64,000 nt of DNA from an uncultured Endozoicomonas sp. Its GTDB lineage: Bacteria > Pseudomonadota > Gammaproteobacteria > Pseudomonadales > Endozoicomonadaceae. The stretch lies in the NCBI RefSeq assembly GCF_947495845.1, contig NZ_CANMAO010000012.1:51335-115334 (forward strand), in the 5' to 3' direction. Shown here piece after piece: positions 19,501 through 29,193 of the stretch (position 1 is its first letter; every line of letters starts with the position of its first letter). The translations under genes and the position numbers were made by a program. The notes below the pieces were generated by a model, which did not search any database, was not told the DNA's origin, and was given only the letters and a program-made list of their open reading frames with translations.

Positions 19501-19839
19501 TTAAATAACGTTCTTGCCAACGAGTATGGACGCCAGTTTATTAATCTGTACCGGATCCTGACTTTTTTGCAGGGGACTTTGCTCTGATGAACCAAAATCA
19601 CCGGTAGACTCAAAGTCCAAACTAACAGGTGAGCTGGCCTCGAGAATGGATTTTGCGGCGATCTTAGCAAGCCTGGCATCATTAATGTCTTCGTATAGAG
19701 CCATTTCACTCTTATCTCTGACTTCATCAGCGTGCTCATGCTGCTGCGCTAATGGATTGTCTTCAGCACTATCAATCCCATGAGACTGCTGTTTTATAGC
19801 AGTACTAAAACCCGATAAGCTAACTCCTGGTGCAGACAT
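19501..19839 (-). CDS. Small protein of unknown function
   Basis: 112 residues starting MSAPGVSLSGFST. Hydrophilic, acidic, without a membrane segment or signal peptide, with one probable helix (EDINDARLAKIAAKSILEAS). I do not recognise the family. The start at 19839 is well supported by AGGGAG 6 nt upstream; an upstream in-frame ATG at 19890 lacks a ribosome site. A good ribosome site and an 18-bp terminator hairpin argue that it is real. It stands alone between marC and the carbonic anhydrase gene. Confidence 0.65.
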   Translation of the reverse strand: MSAPGVSLSGFSTAIKQQSHGIDSAEDNPLAQQHEHADEVRDKSEMALYEDINDARLAKIAAKSILEASSPVSLDFESTGDFGSSEQSPLQKSQDPVQINKLASILVGKNVI

Positions 19840-19963
19840 ATCAAACTCCCTTTCTAAAACGGTTCCATAACATAAACCGTAGTCAGTCATAGAACGAAGT
19901 TCACTGAGACTTAAGTAGCGTCTATGTATAAGTTATTGAATCTCAATGTTTTATTTCTAGTTT

Positions 19964-20497
19964 TTAATCAATAAAAGAGTCTTTAAGTTTCACATAATTA
20001 GCAGCACTGTACTGAAAGAAAGTCTTCTCTTTTTCTGAAATAGGGCGAGACTTGGCAGCAGGATTGCCTTTATAGACAAAACCGCTTTCAAGGCGCTTTC
20101 CCGGCGGAACCAGGCTACCTGCTCCGACAATCACCTCTTCCTCTATCACGGCGCCATCTAAAATTATCGACCCAATGCCAATCAGGCAGCGATCGTGAAT
20201 GGTGCAGCCATGCAAAACGGCTTTATGACCCACTGTCACATCATTTCCAATGGTCAGCGGGTAGCCTTCCGGGTTGTAATCACTGGAGTGGGTGATATGA
20301 AGCACGGAGCCATCCTGGATACTGGTACGGGCACCAATGGTAATTGAGTGCATATCGCCGCGAATAACGGCTGTTGGCCACACGGAGCTATCATCCCCGA
20401 TGGATACATCACCAATAACTTCAGCGCTGTTATCGATATAGACCCGCTTACCAATAACTGGCATTTTATGATTATAAGAACGTATGGCCTGGCTCAT
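19964..20497 (-). CDS. Gamma-class carbonic anhydrase-like protein (YrdA/PaaY family)
   Basis: Left-handed beta-helix hexapeptide-repeat protein of 177 residues. The conserved metal-site pattern is visible: SSVWPTAVIRGD, then LHITH, then VTVGHKAVLHGCTI, giving the three histidines of gamma carbonic anhydrases. It ends YKGNPAAKSR then a C-terminal helix, as in YrdA. I chose the ATG at 20497 (MSQAIRSYNHK) because the 28 residues before it in the longer frame are not family-like and would overlap the divergent prlC leader. Enzymatic activity is not certain. Confidence 0.88.
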   Translation of the reverse strand: MSQAIRSYNHKMPVIGKRVYIDNSAEVIGDVSIGDDSSVWPTAVIRGDMHSITIGARTSIQDGSVLHITHSSDYNPEGYPLTIGNDVTVGHKAVLHGCTIHDRCLIGIGSIILDGAVIEEEVIVGAGSLVPPGKRLESGFVYKGNPAAKSRPISEKEKTFFQYSAANYVKLKDSFID

Positions 20498-20608
20498 TAA
20501 TAGGGTCTCAAAAGAAGTAAATACGGTATTTGCTTGAATTCCCTGATCGGGAACCCATTTATAGCAACTATACAGATACAAAAATTACCATCTTACAGAG
20601 AGTTGTCT

Positions 20609-22654
20609 ATGAAAAATCCATTATTGGAATCCAGTGAACTTCCCCTTTTCTCCAAACTTCTTCCTGAGCATGTAAAGCCAGCCATCGAAAGCATTATTCA
20701 TGACAACGAAAAAGCGATTTCAATGCTTCTGGCATCAGAAACCAATAAAGGTTGGGCAACGCTTCAGGAACCCATTGACCAACTGGACGACCGCCTTGGT
20801 CAGGCATGGTCTCCAGTCGGGCATATGAACGCAGTGGTAAACAGTGAAGCTCTGCGGGAAGCGTACAACAGTTGTCTTCCGCTGCTGTCTGAGTATTCGA
20901 CCCGTTTAGGACAAAACCGTCAGTTATTTGAAGCCTATCAATCGCTGAAAGACTCCGCTGAATTCAACTCTCTGGATAAAGCGCAACAGAAAATCATCAA
21001 TGATAATCTACGAGATTTCAGGCTGGCTGGAGTCGCTCTTGACGACGATAAAAAACAGCGTTTTGGCGACATTAAGAAACAATTATCAGAACTAACCAGC
21101 AAGTTCTCCGATAATGTGCTGGATGCCACGATGGCCTGGAGCAAGCTGATTACCGATGAATCAGAGCTGGCTGGCCTGCCAGAGTCGGCTTTAGCCGGTG
21201 CAAAACAACTGGCGCAGGCAAAAGAAAAAGAAGGCTGGATGCTGACGCTGGACTTCCCCAGTTATTTCCCGGTGATGACATACTGCGATAACCGTGAATT
21301 GCGCAAAGAGGTGTACACCGCATTTTCCACGCGCGCTTCAGATCAAGGGCCGAGTGCTGGTCAGTTTGATAATACTGACAATATCAAACAAATTCTGAAG
21401 CTTCGTTATGAGCTGGCCAACCTATTAGGTTTTAGTGGTTACGCTGAATATTCTCTGGCCACAAAAATGGCGGAGTCTCCAGAAAAGGTCATCGAATTTC
21501 TGGAAGACCTTGCAGCGAAAAGCAAACCTCAGGCAGAGAAAGAGCTGGCTGAATTGAAAGCCTATGCCAAAGCCGAGTTCGGTGCTGACGATCTGCAAGC
21601 CTGGGATATTGGTTACTACGGTGAAAAACTGCGTCAGCAACGTTATGCCATTTCTCAGGAAGAACTTCGCCCATGGTTCCCAGCTGAAAAATCCATTTCT
21701 GGCATGTTTGCCGTGGTGAATCGACTCTACGGTATTGAGTTCGAAAGTGTTGAAGGTGTGGATACCTGGCACAAAGATGTTCGTTTCTTCAATATCACCC
21801 GTGATGGCGAAATTATCGGACGTTTCTATCTCGATCTCTATGCAAGAGAGCACAAGCGTGGCGGTGCATGGATGGATGTTTGTCGTTCCCGCTGGCAGCG
21901 TGATGGCAAGGTTCAATTGCCCGTTGCTTACCTGACCTGTAACTTTACCCCGCCGGTTGGCGATAACCCAGCACTGCTGACCCACGATGAAGTCGTGACC
22001 CTTTTCCACGAGTTTGGTCATGGTTTGCACCATATGCTGACAAAAGTGGATTACCCTTCCGCTTCTGGCATCAGTGGCGTCGCGTGGGATGCGGTTGAAC
22101 TACCAAGCCAGTTTATGGAGAACTGGTGTTGGGAAAAAGAAGGTCTCGCCTTAATTTCTGGTCACTTTGAAACCGGTGAACCATTACCAGAAGACAAGCT
22201 GCAAAAACTGTTAGCCGCGAAAAACTTCCAGTCTGCCATGATGATGGTGCGCCAGCTGGAGTTCTCTCTGTTCGATTTCAAACTGCACAAAGAATACCGT
22301 GATGATCTGAATGTTCAGACCGTTCTGGATGATGTTCGTCAACAGGTAGCGGTCGTCATGCCGCCGGCGTTTAATCGTTTTCAGAACAGCTTCAGTCATA
22401 TCTTTGCCGGTGGTTACGCCGCGGGTTATTACAGCTATAAGTGGGCTGAAGTGTTGTCTGCGGATGCTTTCTCCAAGTTTGAAGAAGAAGGTATTTTTAA
22501 CCGCCAGACCGGGGAATCCTTCCTCCATGAAGTCCTTGAGAAAGGTGGGTCTGCTGAACCTATGGAGTTGTTTGTGAACTTCCGGGGCCGCGAGCCGCAG
22601 ATTGATGCCCTGCTTCGGCACTCTGGCATTGAGAGCAGCATTGAGACAGCCTGA
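20609..22654 (+). CDS. prlC: Oligopeptidase A (M3 family metallopeptidase)
   Basis: Cytosolic zinc peptidase that degrades oligopeptides such as cleaved signal peptides. 681 residues, usual for OpdA/PrlC. The zinc motif HEFGH lies at about residues 467-471 in LFHEFGHGLHHML, and the third ligand region follows in WDAVELPSQFMENW. The ATG at 20609 (MKNPLLESSELPLFS) matches the family start; the longer frame from 20534 does not. The next gene encodes a YheV-like protein, the same neighbour pair as in Pseudomonas. Confidence 0.96.
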   Translation: MKNPLLESSELPLFSKLLPEHVKPAIESIIHDNEKAISMLLASETNKGWATLQEPIDQLDDRLGQAWSPVGHMNAVVNSEALREAYNSCLPLLSEYSTRLGQNRQLFEAYQSLKDSAEFNSLDKAQQKIINDNLRDFRLAGVALDDDKKQRFGDIKKQLSELTSKFSDNVLDATMAWSKLITDESELAGLPESALAGAKQLAQAKEKEGWMLTLDFPSYFPVMTYCDNRELRKEVYTAFSTRASDQGPSAGQFDNTDNIKQILKLRYELANLLGFSGYAEYSLATKMAESPEKVIEFLEDLAAKSKPQAEKELAELKAYAKAEFGADDLQAWDIGYYGEKLRQQRYAISQEELRPWFPAEKSISGMFAVVNRLYGIEFESVEGVDTWHKDVRFFNITRDGEIIGRFYLDLYAREHKRGGAWMDVCRSRWQRDGKVQLPVAYLTCNFTPPVGDNPALLTHDEVVTLFHEFGHGLHHMLTKVDYPSASGISGVAWDAVELPSQFMENWCWEKEGLALISGHFETGEPLPEDKLQKLLAAKNFQSAMMMVRQLEFSLFDFKLHKEYRDDLNVQTVLDDVRQQVAVVMPPAFNRFQNSFSHIFAGGYAAGYYSYKWAEVLSADAFSKFEEEGIFNRQTGESFLHEVLEKGGSAEPMELFVNFRGREPQIDALLRHSGIESSIETA

Positions 22655-22678
22655 ATGATCGCTTAGACTGCAGCAATG

Positions 22679-22719
22679 TTTACACAGTAACTACTCTATT
22701 TAAGTAGCTGCTGTGTAAA
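22679..22719 (+). terminator. Hairpin between prlC and the YheV-like gene
   Basis: TTTACACAG (22679-22687) pairs with CTGTGTAAA (22711-22719), with an inner CTACT/AGTAG stem. It could attenuate or terminate prlC transcription; no long U tail is seen. Confidence 0.5.
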
Positions 22720-22744
22720 GCTGGAGCCTCAGATAGGAAGTACA

Positions 22745-23008
22745 ATGATGAAAACAAAACGATTTATTGCGGGCGCAGTTTGTCCTTCCTGTGGTGCCAT
22801 GGACTCTATACGGATGTTTCGAAGTGAAACTCAACGGGACTATCGTGAATGTGTTGAGTGTGATTACAGCGACGTGATGGACGTGTCGCCTGCTTTGGAA
22901 GGTGACCTACCAGAAGCGCGAATCACTCGGGAAGAGAAAGCTCTGGAAGAGCACACAGATGTTATTCGATTTGTTGATGCCTCTTCACCATCAGGCTCTA
23001 AGCATTAA
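22745..23008 (+). CDS. YheV family putative zinc-ribbon protein
   Basis: 87 residues with two CxxC pairs, CPSCGAMD and CVECDYSD, forming a probable zinc ribbon. The opening KRFIAGAVCPSCG and the RECVECDY motif match the YheV (DUF2387) family, whose function is not known. AGGAAG lies upstream of the ATG. In several gammaproteobacteria this family follows prlC, as here. Confidence 0.85.
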   Translation: MMKTKRFIAGAVCPSCGAMDSIRMFRSETQRDYRECVECDYSDVMDVSPALEGDLPEARITREEKALEEHTDVIRFVDASSPSGSKH

Positions 23009-23025
23009 TGTCAGAACGCTGCAGC

Positions 23026-23676
23026 TCAGGCTGCAGAGGTAAATTTCAGTTCAATACCCAAATTGTTGGATAGGCAGTTCCAGCGCGACCATATCCGGAT
23101 CCACTCCTCAGAACTGCGGTTGTGAATAAACTCCATAAACTTTTCCTGATGGTAAATGGACTGAGACTTCATCATCTGTTCAACGGTTTTATCCACAATG
23201 ATGTCCAGCTCATTTGCGAAGTTTTCACCGAGAATGGAATGAATAATCAGGTTTGCCCAGGTCATGTTCATAGGAATAAGAGTTGAACCTGTTTTCATCA
23301 GGTACTGATCATTTACCTCTTCAATGAGGCGGTGCGCAAAATAGGCTTTATCGAGAAGTAAATCCAGACCATTGATTGGATCCCCCTGAATGGCTGGAGC
23401 CAGGAAGTTTTCTTCAGCAATATCCAGAAAAGGGCAAATGAAATGGCCGATTCCCGCTTCTTTTGACGATGACTCGAGTGCTTCCAGAAAATCAGGAACA
23501 TGATCGATGTAGTCTATCGTGAAGAGTAGAAGCGTCTCACAGGCGTTTTGATCGGGGAGTTCAATCGTATGGTGGAGTTGTTCTATCTGATCATCGATCA
23601 GTTTACAAAGATGCTTATTCTGGGACTCAAGTAGCTTAGCCTGACTGATTAAGTCGCGGATTGCCTGAACATCCAT
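23026..23676 (-). CDS. Hypothetical protein, mostly helical
   Basis: 216 residues, acidic, predicted largely alpha-helical, with no signal peptide or clear membrane helix. An AGGAGG site 5 nt before the ATG makes the start firm. I do not recognise the family. It is convergent with the YheV-like gene and divergent from the oxidase operon across a 960-bp gap. A perfect DnaA box (23189-23197) lies inside it. Confidence 0.7.
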   Translation of the reverse strand: MDVQAIRDLISQAKLLESQNKHLCKLIDDQIEQLHHTIELPDQNACETLLLFTIDYIDHVPDFLEALESSSKEAGIGHFICPFLDIAEENFLAPAIQGDPINGLDLLLDKAYFAHRLIEEVNDQYLMKTGSTLIPMNMTWANLIIHSILGENFANELDIIVDKTVEQMMKSQSIYHQEKFMEFIHNRSSEEWIRIWSRWNCLSNNLGIELKFTSAA

Positions 23677-24660
23677 AGTTGCCTCCTGCCTTCCACTAGC
23701 CTGTCATAGAATCACAACTGACAACATCGCTGTTATTAATAGATGCCTACAAAAACACAGTCGATGCATTAAGACAAGATATGCAAAATATTACTTTTGC
23801 ATATATAGATAAATTTTTATAAGTAAAAAAGATTAAAAGAATATGCTGCAAAAATAGGGATTTTTCTGATTTCACTACGTGTTGTGCAGTCAAAAATATG
23901 GCACACAAGATGAGCTGTGCCAGCTTACAAATTTGTAATTATGAGATATAAATCACAGGGTGATATTTACTGTCCATTATTGATGAATACTTGTATGAAA
24001 GTAGAAAAATCTCAAGATATGCCGGATTACTCGCCTGATATCATCTCCATAAAACGAAAATTATAAATAATAAATTTGTCGTGTAATTACCTGTGTTTTT
24101 CTAGGTTTTATCTATGAATTAGTTTATATGAAGTAGACGACAGAATAATATTTTATGGATTGAAGATTTCATTTTTTTTCGCCATGTTGTTTAATGGTTT
24201 TCGGGAACTATACTCTATGTGCGATTATTGTCAGGCTTAGAGTGTTCTGCTTGGGATGTAGAGCTGTGATTATTTTATGGTAATCACAGTATGAGGTGTT
24301 GGATTTGCAGTTATGTGTTAAAGCAGTTTGACGTGTTTCTACTGGTTGCATATCTGCTCTTGATTAGATGTATTGGTGTTTTTCAAGTCAGATAAATCAA
24401 GACAGTACTTTCCAAACCTGTAAATGATGATATGACTATTACAAGTGAGTCATGTTTCAGTCCATTTACAGATTTCAGGGAGAATTGTCTTTAAAATTAG
24501 GCCATTGGACAGGTCAGTATCGTGATGTCAGTAATCGTTACTCATTGAAATGAGTCGTTGATTACCGTCACACCTCTGAAGTACAGCAGCACAATAAGTC
24601 TGCACAATAATAATAAGAAGTCTCCGCTGCGATCGGCGGATAGTCAGGGGATGTAAGGGA
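23677..24660. other. Long A+T-rich gene-free region upstream of the oxidase operon
   Basis: About 980 bp with no supportable gene on either strand and markedly higher A+T than the flanks. One clean inverted repeat is present: CTGTGATTA (24264-24272) and TAATCACAG (24281-24289) with an 8-bp spacer, too widely spaced for a CRP/FNR site. The oxidase promoter and regulation must lie here, but I cannot place them with confidence. Confidence 0.5.
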
Positions 24661-25848
24661 ATGAGGCAGCAGGCGAGATCTCTTTTTCTTCTTCTTGCGG
24701 GTTCGACTGCATCAGGCAGCAGTCTTGCCGAGTGGGAAGTCAATATGACCGAGGGTGTAACGGCGGTAAGCCGGAACATCTACGGTCTACACATGACCAT
24801 ATTAATGATCTGCGTCGTCATTGGCGTGATTGTTTTTGGAGTTATGTTCTATTCCATTTTTAAGCACCGGAAGTCAAAAGGTGCGGTTCCGCAGCAATTT
24901 CACGAAAGTACGTTGGTGGAAATTGCGTGGACGTCCATTCCATTTTTGATTCTGGTGTTGATGGCGATTCCAGCCACCAAAACGCTGGTGGATATCTACA
25001 ACACTGACGAAGCCGACATTGATATAAAAATAACGGGTTATCAGTGGAAGTGGCAGTATGAATACGTGGGTGAAGACGTTTCTTTCTTCAGTAATCTGAG
25101 CACGCCCCGTGAAGAAGTGACCAACGTACGCACCAAAAATCCGAATTACCTATTAGAAGTGGATGAACCACTGGTTATTCCTGTGGGTAAAAAAGTTCGC
25201 TTTCTGGTAACGGCTGCGGATGTTATCCACTCCTGGTGGGTGCCAGCACTGGCCGTTAAGCGTGATGCTATTCCCGGATTTATCAACGAAGCCTGGACTA
25301 ACATCGACGTTCCCGGAACTTACCGTGGGCAGTGTGCTGAGCTGTGTGGCAAAGATCACGGCTATATGCCCATTGTCGTAGAAGCCAAATCAGAAGCTGA
25401 TTACGAAGCATGGCTGGTAGCGAAAAAAGAAGAAGCCGAAAAAGAACGTGAGTTGACTGACAAAGTCTGGTCAATGGAAGAACTCATGGCTCGCGGCGAA
25501 CAAACCTACAACAAAGTTTGTGCAGTTTGCCATCAGGTGAACGGTACCGGAATGCCGCCACTCTTCCCTGCTCTCAAAGGCAGTGCAATGGCGACCGAAG
25601 CCAGTCAGATTGCAGCCCATGTTGATATCGTGGTGAACGGTAAGAAAGGCACTGCCATGCAGTCGTTTGCCAACCAGTTGAGCGAGGTGGATATTGCCGC
25701 CGTGGTGACTTATGAGCGTAATGCCTGGGGCAATAATACCGGTGAAATGGTGACGCCAAAAGAAGTCATGGAGTACAAAAAAACTGGTAAATATGTAGAA
25801 GAAACGGCCAAGCAGGCCATGCCCGCTAAACAACAGGCAAGCCTGTAA
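24661..25848 (+). CDS. ctaC: Cytochrome c oxidase subunit II with fused cytochrome c domain
   Basis: 395 residues: signal peptide, two TM helices (about 40-65 and 85-105), cupredoxin domain with the CuA motif CAELCGKDHGYM (cysteines near 225 and 229), then a C-terminal cytochrome c domain with CAVCH near 287-291 and a Met-containing GTAMQSF region. The fusion makes this a caa3-type enzyme that takes electrons from cytochrome c and passes them to subunit I. First gene of the oxidase operon; coxA follows 11 nt later. Confidence 0.96.
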   Translation: MRQQARSLFLLLAGSTASGSSLAEWEVNMTEGVTAVSRNIYGLHMTILMICVVIGVIVFGVMFYSIFKHRKSKGAVPQQFHESTLVEIAWTSIPFLILVLMAIPATKTLVDIYNTDEADIDIKITGYQWKWQYEYVGEDVSFFSNLSTPREEVTNVRTKNPNYLLEVDEPLVIPVGKKVRFLVTAADVIHSWWVPALAVKRDAIPGFINEAWTNIDVPGTYRGQCAELCGKDHGYMPIVVEAKSEADYEAWLVAKKEEAEKERELTDKVWSMEELMARGEQTYNKVCAVCHQVNGTGMPPLFPALKGSAMATEASQIAAHVDIVVNGKKGTAMQSFANQLSEVDIAAVVTYERNAWGNNTGEMVTPKEVMEYKKTGKYVEETAKQAMPAKQQASL

Positions 25849-25859
25849 GGAGCACTGAA

Positions 25860-27449
25860 ATGACCTCAGCAACAGACACTCATGGTGGTCACGACGATCA
25901 CGCTCACGGGCCAGCCAAAGGCTTGATGCGTTGGGTATTGACCACCAACCATAAAGACATTGGCTCCATGTACCTCTGGTTCAGTTTCATTATGTTTCTG
26001 ACCGGTGGCGCCATGGCAATGATTATCCGGGCGGAATTGTTTCAGCCCGGCCTTCACATTGTTGAACCTGCCTTCTTTAACCAGATGACCACCATGCACG
26101 GTTTGATCATGGTGTTTGGTGCGGTAATGCCAGCCTTTGTGGGTTTGGCGAACTGGATGATTCCCATGCAAATCGGCGCGCCAGATATGGCGATGCCGCG
26201 GATGAATAACTGGAGTTTCTGGATTCTGCCTTTCGCGGCAGTGATGCTGATCAGCACACTGTTTATGGAAGGGGGCGGGCCGAACTTTGGTTGGACATTC
26301 TACGCACCTTTATCCACAGATTACTCGCCACCATCGACGACTTTCTTCATTTTTGCCATTCACATGCTGGGAATCTCTTCCATCATGGGGGCGATCAATA
26401 TTATCGCCACCATCCTGAACCTTCGGGCTCCGGGTATGACCATGATGAAGATGCCGCTGTTTGTGTGGACATGGCTGATCACCGCTTATTTGCTGATTGC
26501 AGTTATGCCAGTACTGGCGGGCGCAGTGACCATGATGTTGCTGGATATTCACTTCGGAACCAGCTTCTTTAACGCTGGTGGTGGTGGTGACCCGGTACTA
26601 TTCCAGCACATTTTCTGGTTCTTCGGGCATCCGGAAGTGTACATCATGATTCTTCCGTCCTTCGGTATTGTCTCGGCCATTATCCCTGCCTTTGCTCGTA
26701 AAGGGCTGTTTGGCTATACCTCCATGGTCTATGCAACGGCAAGTATTGCTTTCCTGTCGTTTATTGTCTGGGCTCACCACATGTTCACCGTGGGTATTCC
26801 ACTGATCGGCGAACTGTTCTTTATGTACGCCACCATGTTGATTGCTGTGCCCACCGGGGTGAAGGTGTTTAACTGGGTCACCACTATGTTCCGTGGTTCC
26901 ATGACCTTTGAAACCCCCATGTTGTTTTCCATCGCGTTCGTGGTGCTGTTCACCATTGGCGGTTTCTCAGGGCTGATGCTCTCTATTGCTCCGGCAGACT
27001 TCCAATACCACGATACTTACTTTGTGGTGGCACACTTCCATTATGTGTTGGTACCCGGTGCGATCTTCGCGATCTTTGCTGCCTGTTACTACTGGCTGCC
27101 CAAGTGGACTGGCCATATGTACGACGAAACCCTGGCAAAGACTCATTTCTGGCTGTCGTTTATCGGGATGAATCTGACCTTCTTCCCAATGCACTTTGTT
27201 GGGTTAGCTGGCATGCCACGACGGATTCCGGATTATGCCCTGCAGTTTGCTAACTTTAACGAGATCTCCAGTGTCGGTGGTTTCCTGTTTGGCACCACAC
27301 AATTCCTGTTTCTGTTCATTATTATCAAGTGCATCAGAGGTGGCGAAAAAGCGCCAGCGAAGCCTTGGGAAGGTGCTGAAGGGTTGGAGTGGAGTGTTCC
27401 TTCTCCTGCGCCCTATCACACGTTCACTACTCCGCCAGATGTGAAATAA
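25860..27449 (+). CDS. ctaD: Cytochrome c oxidase subunit I
   Basis: Catalytic subunit carrying heme a, heme a3 and CuB. 529 residues with twelve TM helices. Signature segments seen include TTMHGLIMVF (heme a ligand His), WFFGHPEVYIMILP (CuB His and the cross-linked Tyr), WAHHMFTVG (CuB histidines) and VVAHFHYVL (heme ligands). A strong AAGGAG site precedes the ATG. Confidence 0.98.
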   Translation: MTSATDTHGGHDDHAHGPAKGLMRWVLTTNHKDIGSMYLWFSFIMFLTGGAMAMIIRAELFQPGLHIVEPAFFNQMTTMHGLIMVFGAVMPAFVGLANWMIPMQIGAPDMAMPRMNNWSFWILPFAAVMLISTLFMEGGGPNFGWTFYAPLSTDYSPPSTTFFIFAIHMLGISSIMGAINIIATILNLRAPGMTMMKMPLFVWTWLITAYLLIAVMPVLAGAVTMMLLDIHFGTSFFNAGGGGDPVLFQHIFWFFGHPEVYIMILPSFGIVSAIIPAFARKGLFGYTSMVYATASIAFLSFIVWAHHMFTVGIPLIGELFFMYATMLIAVPTGVKVFNWVTTMFRGSMTFETPMLFSIAFVVLFTIGGFSGLMLSIAPADFQYHDTYFVVAHFHYVLVPGAIFAIFAACYYWLPKWTGHMYDETLAKTHFWLSFIGMNLTFFPMHFVGLAGMPRRIPDYALQFANFNEISSVGGFLFGTTQFLFLFIIIKCIRGGEKAPAKPWEGAEGLEWSVPSPAPYHTFTTPPDVK

Positions 27450-27465
27450 ACAGGAGTAGTCGTTG

Positions 27466-28041
27466 ATGTCACAGTCAGATAAGGGCGAAAGCGATCAGAA
27501 AACGTTATCGGTGGCGCAATCAGCCCGCCGAACCGTGATTCGCTCCATTCTGGTGGCCATTGGCATGTTCGGTTTCGGGTTTGCCATGGTGCCGCTCTAT
27601 AACGTGTTTTGTCAGGTGACTGGTCTCAACGGGAAAACCGATCCAGACCCTTATCTGTATAAAGCGGCTGAAGCCAAAGCAGACACCAGTCGTGACATTA
27701 AAGTGCAATTTGTGGCTACACGAAATGCGGGTATGAGCTGGAGTTTTACTCCCAGCACACCACAGGTAACAGTCCATCCGGGTGAACCCGGTGTGCTTAA
27801 CTTTGTGGTGAAGAACCCGACGGATAAACCGATGGTTGGGCAGGCGATTCCCAGTGTGACACCTTTTGAAGCCACTAATTTTCTTCACAAAGTTGAGTGT
27901 TTCTGCTTCACAACCCAGACGCTGCAACCTGGGGAGGAAAGAATAATGCCGCTTCGAATTATCGTGGATCAGGAACTGCCCAAGCACATTAAAAAACTAA
28001 CGTTGTCGTACACACTGTTTGATGTGACGCATTTGCAATAA
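27466..28041 (+). CDS. ctaG: Cytochrome c oxidase assembly protein CtaG (Cox11 family)
   Basis: Membrane-anchored copper chaperone that delivers copper to the CuB site. 191 residues: cytosolic N-terminus, one TM helix (about 23-45), then a periplasmic domain with VPLYNVFCQVTGLNGKT and the copper-binding motif VECFCFTTQ. Length and motifs are complete. The ATG at 27466 sits behind AGGAG; an in-frame TTG at 27463 is possible. Confidence 0.95.
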   Translation: MSQSDKGESDQKTLSVAQSARRTVIRSILVAIGMFGFGFAMVPLYNVFCQVTGLNGKTDPDPYLYKAAEAKADTSRDIKVQFVATRNAGMSWSFTPSTPQVTVHPGEPGVLNFVVKNPTDKPMVGQAIPSVTPFEATNFLHKVECFCFTTQTLQPGEERIMPLRIIVDQELPKHIKKLTLSYTLFDVTHLQ

Positions 28042-28083
28042 TCGGGAGAAAAGGCGTACTCCCTGCCCTTTCAGGAGATAACT

Positions 28084-28977
28084 ATGGCTACCGAAGAAGG
28101 TACCTATTACGTTCCGGCCCAGAGCAAGTGGCCGATTATTGCCTCCATCGGCCTGTTTCTGACGTTGGCTGGCGCTGGCATGATGATGAACGATATGTCC
28201 GCTGGTGTGAAAGATTCCTCTGCCCATTATGTCTTTTACGCAGGTGGGTTACTGATGGCCTGGATGCTGTTTGGCTGGTTTAGCAATGTCATCAGCGAAT
28301 CGCGGGCAGGTCTGTACAGTGCACAAATGGATCGAACTTTCCGGTGGGGAATGTTCTGGTTTATTTTCTCTGAAGTGATGTTCTTCGCGGCATTGTTCGG
28401 CACTCTGTTTTATGTGCGTACCTTTGCTGTGCCCTGGCTGGCTGGTGAAGGCGATGGCGCCATGACACACCAATTTCTATGGCCCGATTTTGTAGCGGAC
28501 TGGCCGCTGATGGTGAACCCGGATAACGATCTGTTTGTTGGCGCTGCTAACGTGGTTGATCCGTTCCATCTACCACTGATCAACACGTTGCTGCTGGTGG
28601 CTTCCAGTATCACGCTGACGTTTTCACACCATGCGTTGAGAGCCAATGATCGTTATAAAACGAAGCTTTGGCTTATTATCACATTGGTGTTGGGTGCTGC
28701 GTTTCTGTTCTTTCAGGTTGAAGAATACATCGAAGCTTATAACCAGCTCGGTTTGACACTAAGCGCTGGAATTTACGGTTCAACCTTCTTCCTGCTGACT
28801 GGCTTCCATGGTGCCCATGTAACTCTTGGTGCCATTATGTTAGCGGTGATGTTGTACCGGGTTTACCAAGGGCATTTCGAAGCGGAGAACCATTTCGCCT
28901 TCGAAGCATCCAGCTGGTACTGGCACTTCGTCGACGTGGTTTGGGTTGGGCTGTTTATTTTTGTTTATATATTCTAA
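28084..28977 (+). CDS. ctaE: Cytochrome c oxidase subunit III
   Basis: 297 residues with seven TM helices. Family signatures are EVMFFAALFGTLFY, TLTFSHHALR, and the C-terminal GFHGAHVTLG and SWYWHFVDVVWVGLF. It lacks redox centres and stabilises subunit I. AGGAGA lies before the ATG. Confidence 0.97.
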   Translation: MATEEGTYYVPAQSKWPIIASIGLFLTLAGAGMMMNDMSAGVKDSSAHYVFYAGGLLMAWMLFGWFSNVISESRAGLYSAQMDRTFRWGMFWFIFSEVMFFAALFGTLFYVRTFAVPWLAGEGDGAMTHQFLWPDFVADWPLMVNPDNDLFVGAANVVDPFHLPLINTLLLVASSITLTFSHHALRANDRYKTKLWLIITLVLGAAFLFFQVEEYIEAYNQLGLTLSAGIYGSTFFLLTGFHGAHVTLGAIMLAVMLYRVYQGHFEAENHFAFEASSWYWHFVDVVWVGLFIFVYIF

Positions 28978-29193
28978 TTACTGATAAAGCCAGGGCGCCT
29001 GGCTGTGGATATCTCCATGGAACCAGGCGACCACAATAGCCACCATGATCAGCACCGTAAGGCTGATACGAACTTTCAAAGAGTTTAACAAACGAGGAGA
29101 GTTTTTCTTTTCAGTCAACAGAAAGTAAAAGCCGGTACCGAGGCTGGCGACAACGGCAAGAAACAGAACAATAACAATGAGTTTTATCCACAT
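28978..29193 (-). CDS. DUF2909-type twin transmembrane protein
   Basis: 71 residues with two hydrophobic helices (IKLIVIVLFLAVVASLGTGF and ISLTVLIMVAIVVAWF) joined by a short charged loop. The pattern and the place after ctaE, on the opposite strand, match the small DUF2909 proteins of Pseudomonas oxidase clusters. Function unknown. The start at 29193 gives the family N-terminus MWIKLIVIV. It touches the ctaE stop directly, so no terminator separates them. A perfect DnaA box overlaps its first codons (29184-29192). Confidence 0.8.
   Translation of the reverse strand: MWIKLIVIVLFLAVVASLGTGFYFLLTEKKNSPRLLNSLKVRISLTVLIMVAIVVAWFHGDIHSQAPWLYQ

Noticed and set aside
24264..24289. CRP/FNR site upstream of the oxidase operon
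   Set aside because: The TGTGA/TCACA arms are 14 bp apart instead of 6, so the spacing is wrong for CRP or FNR.
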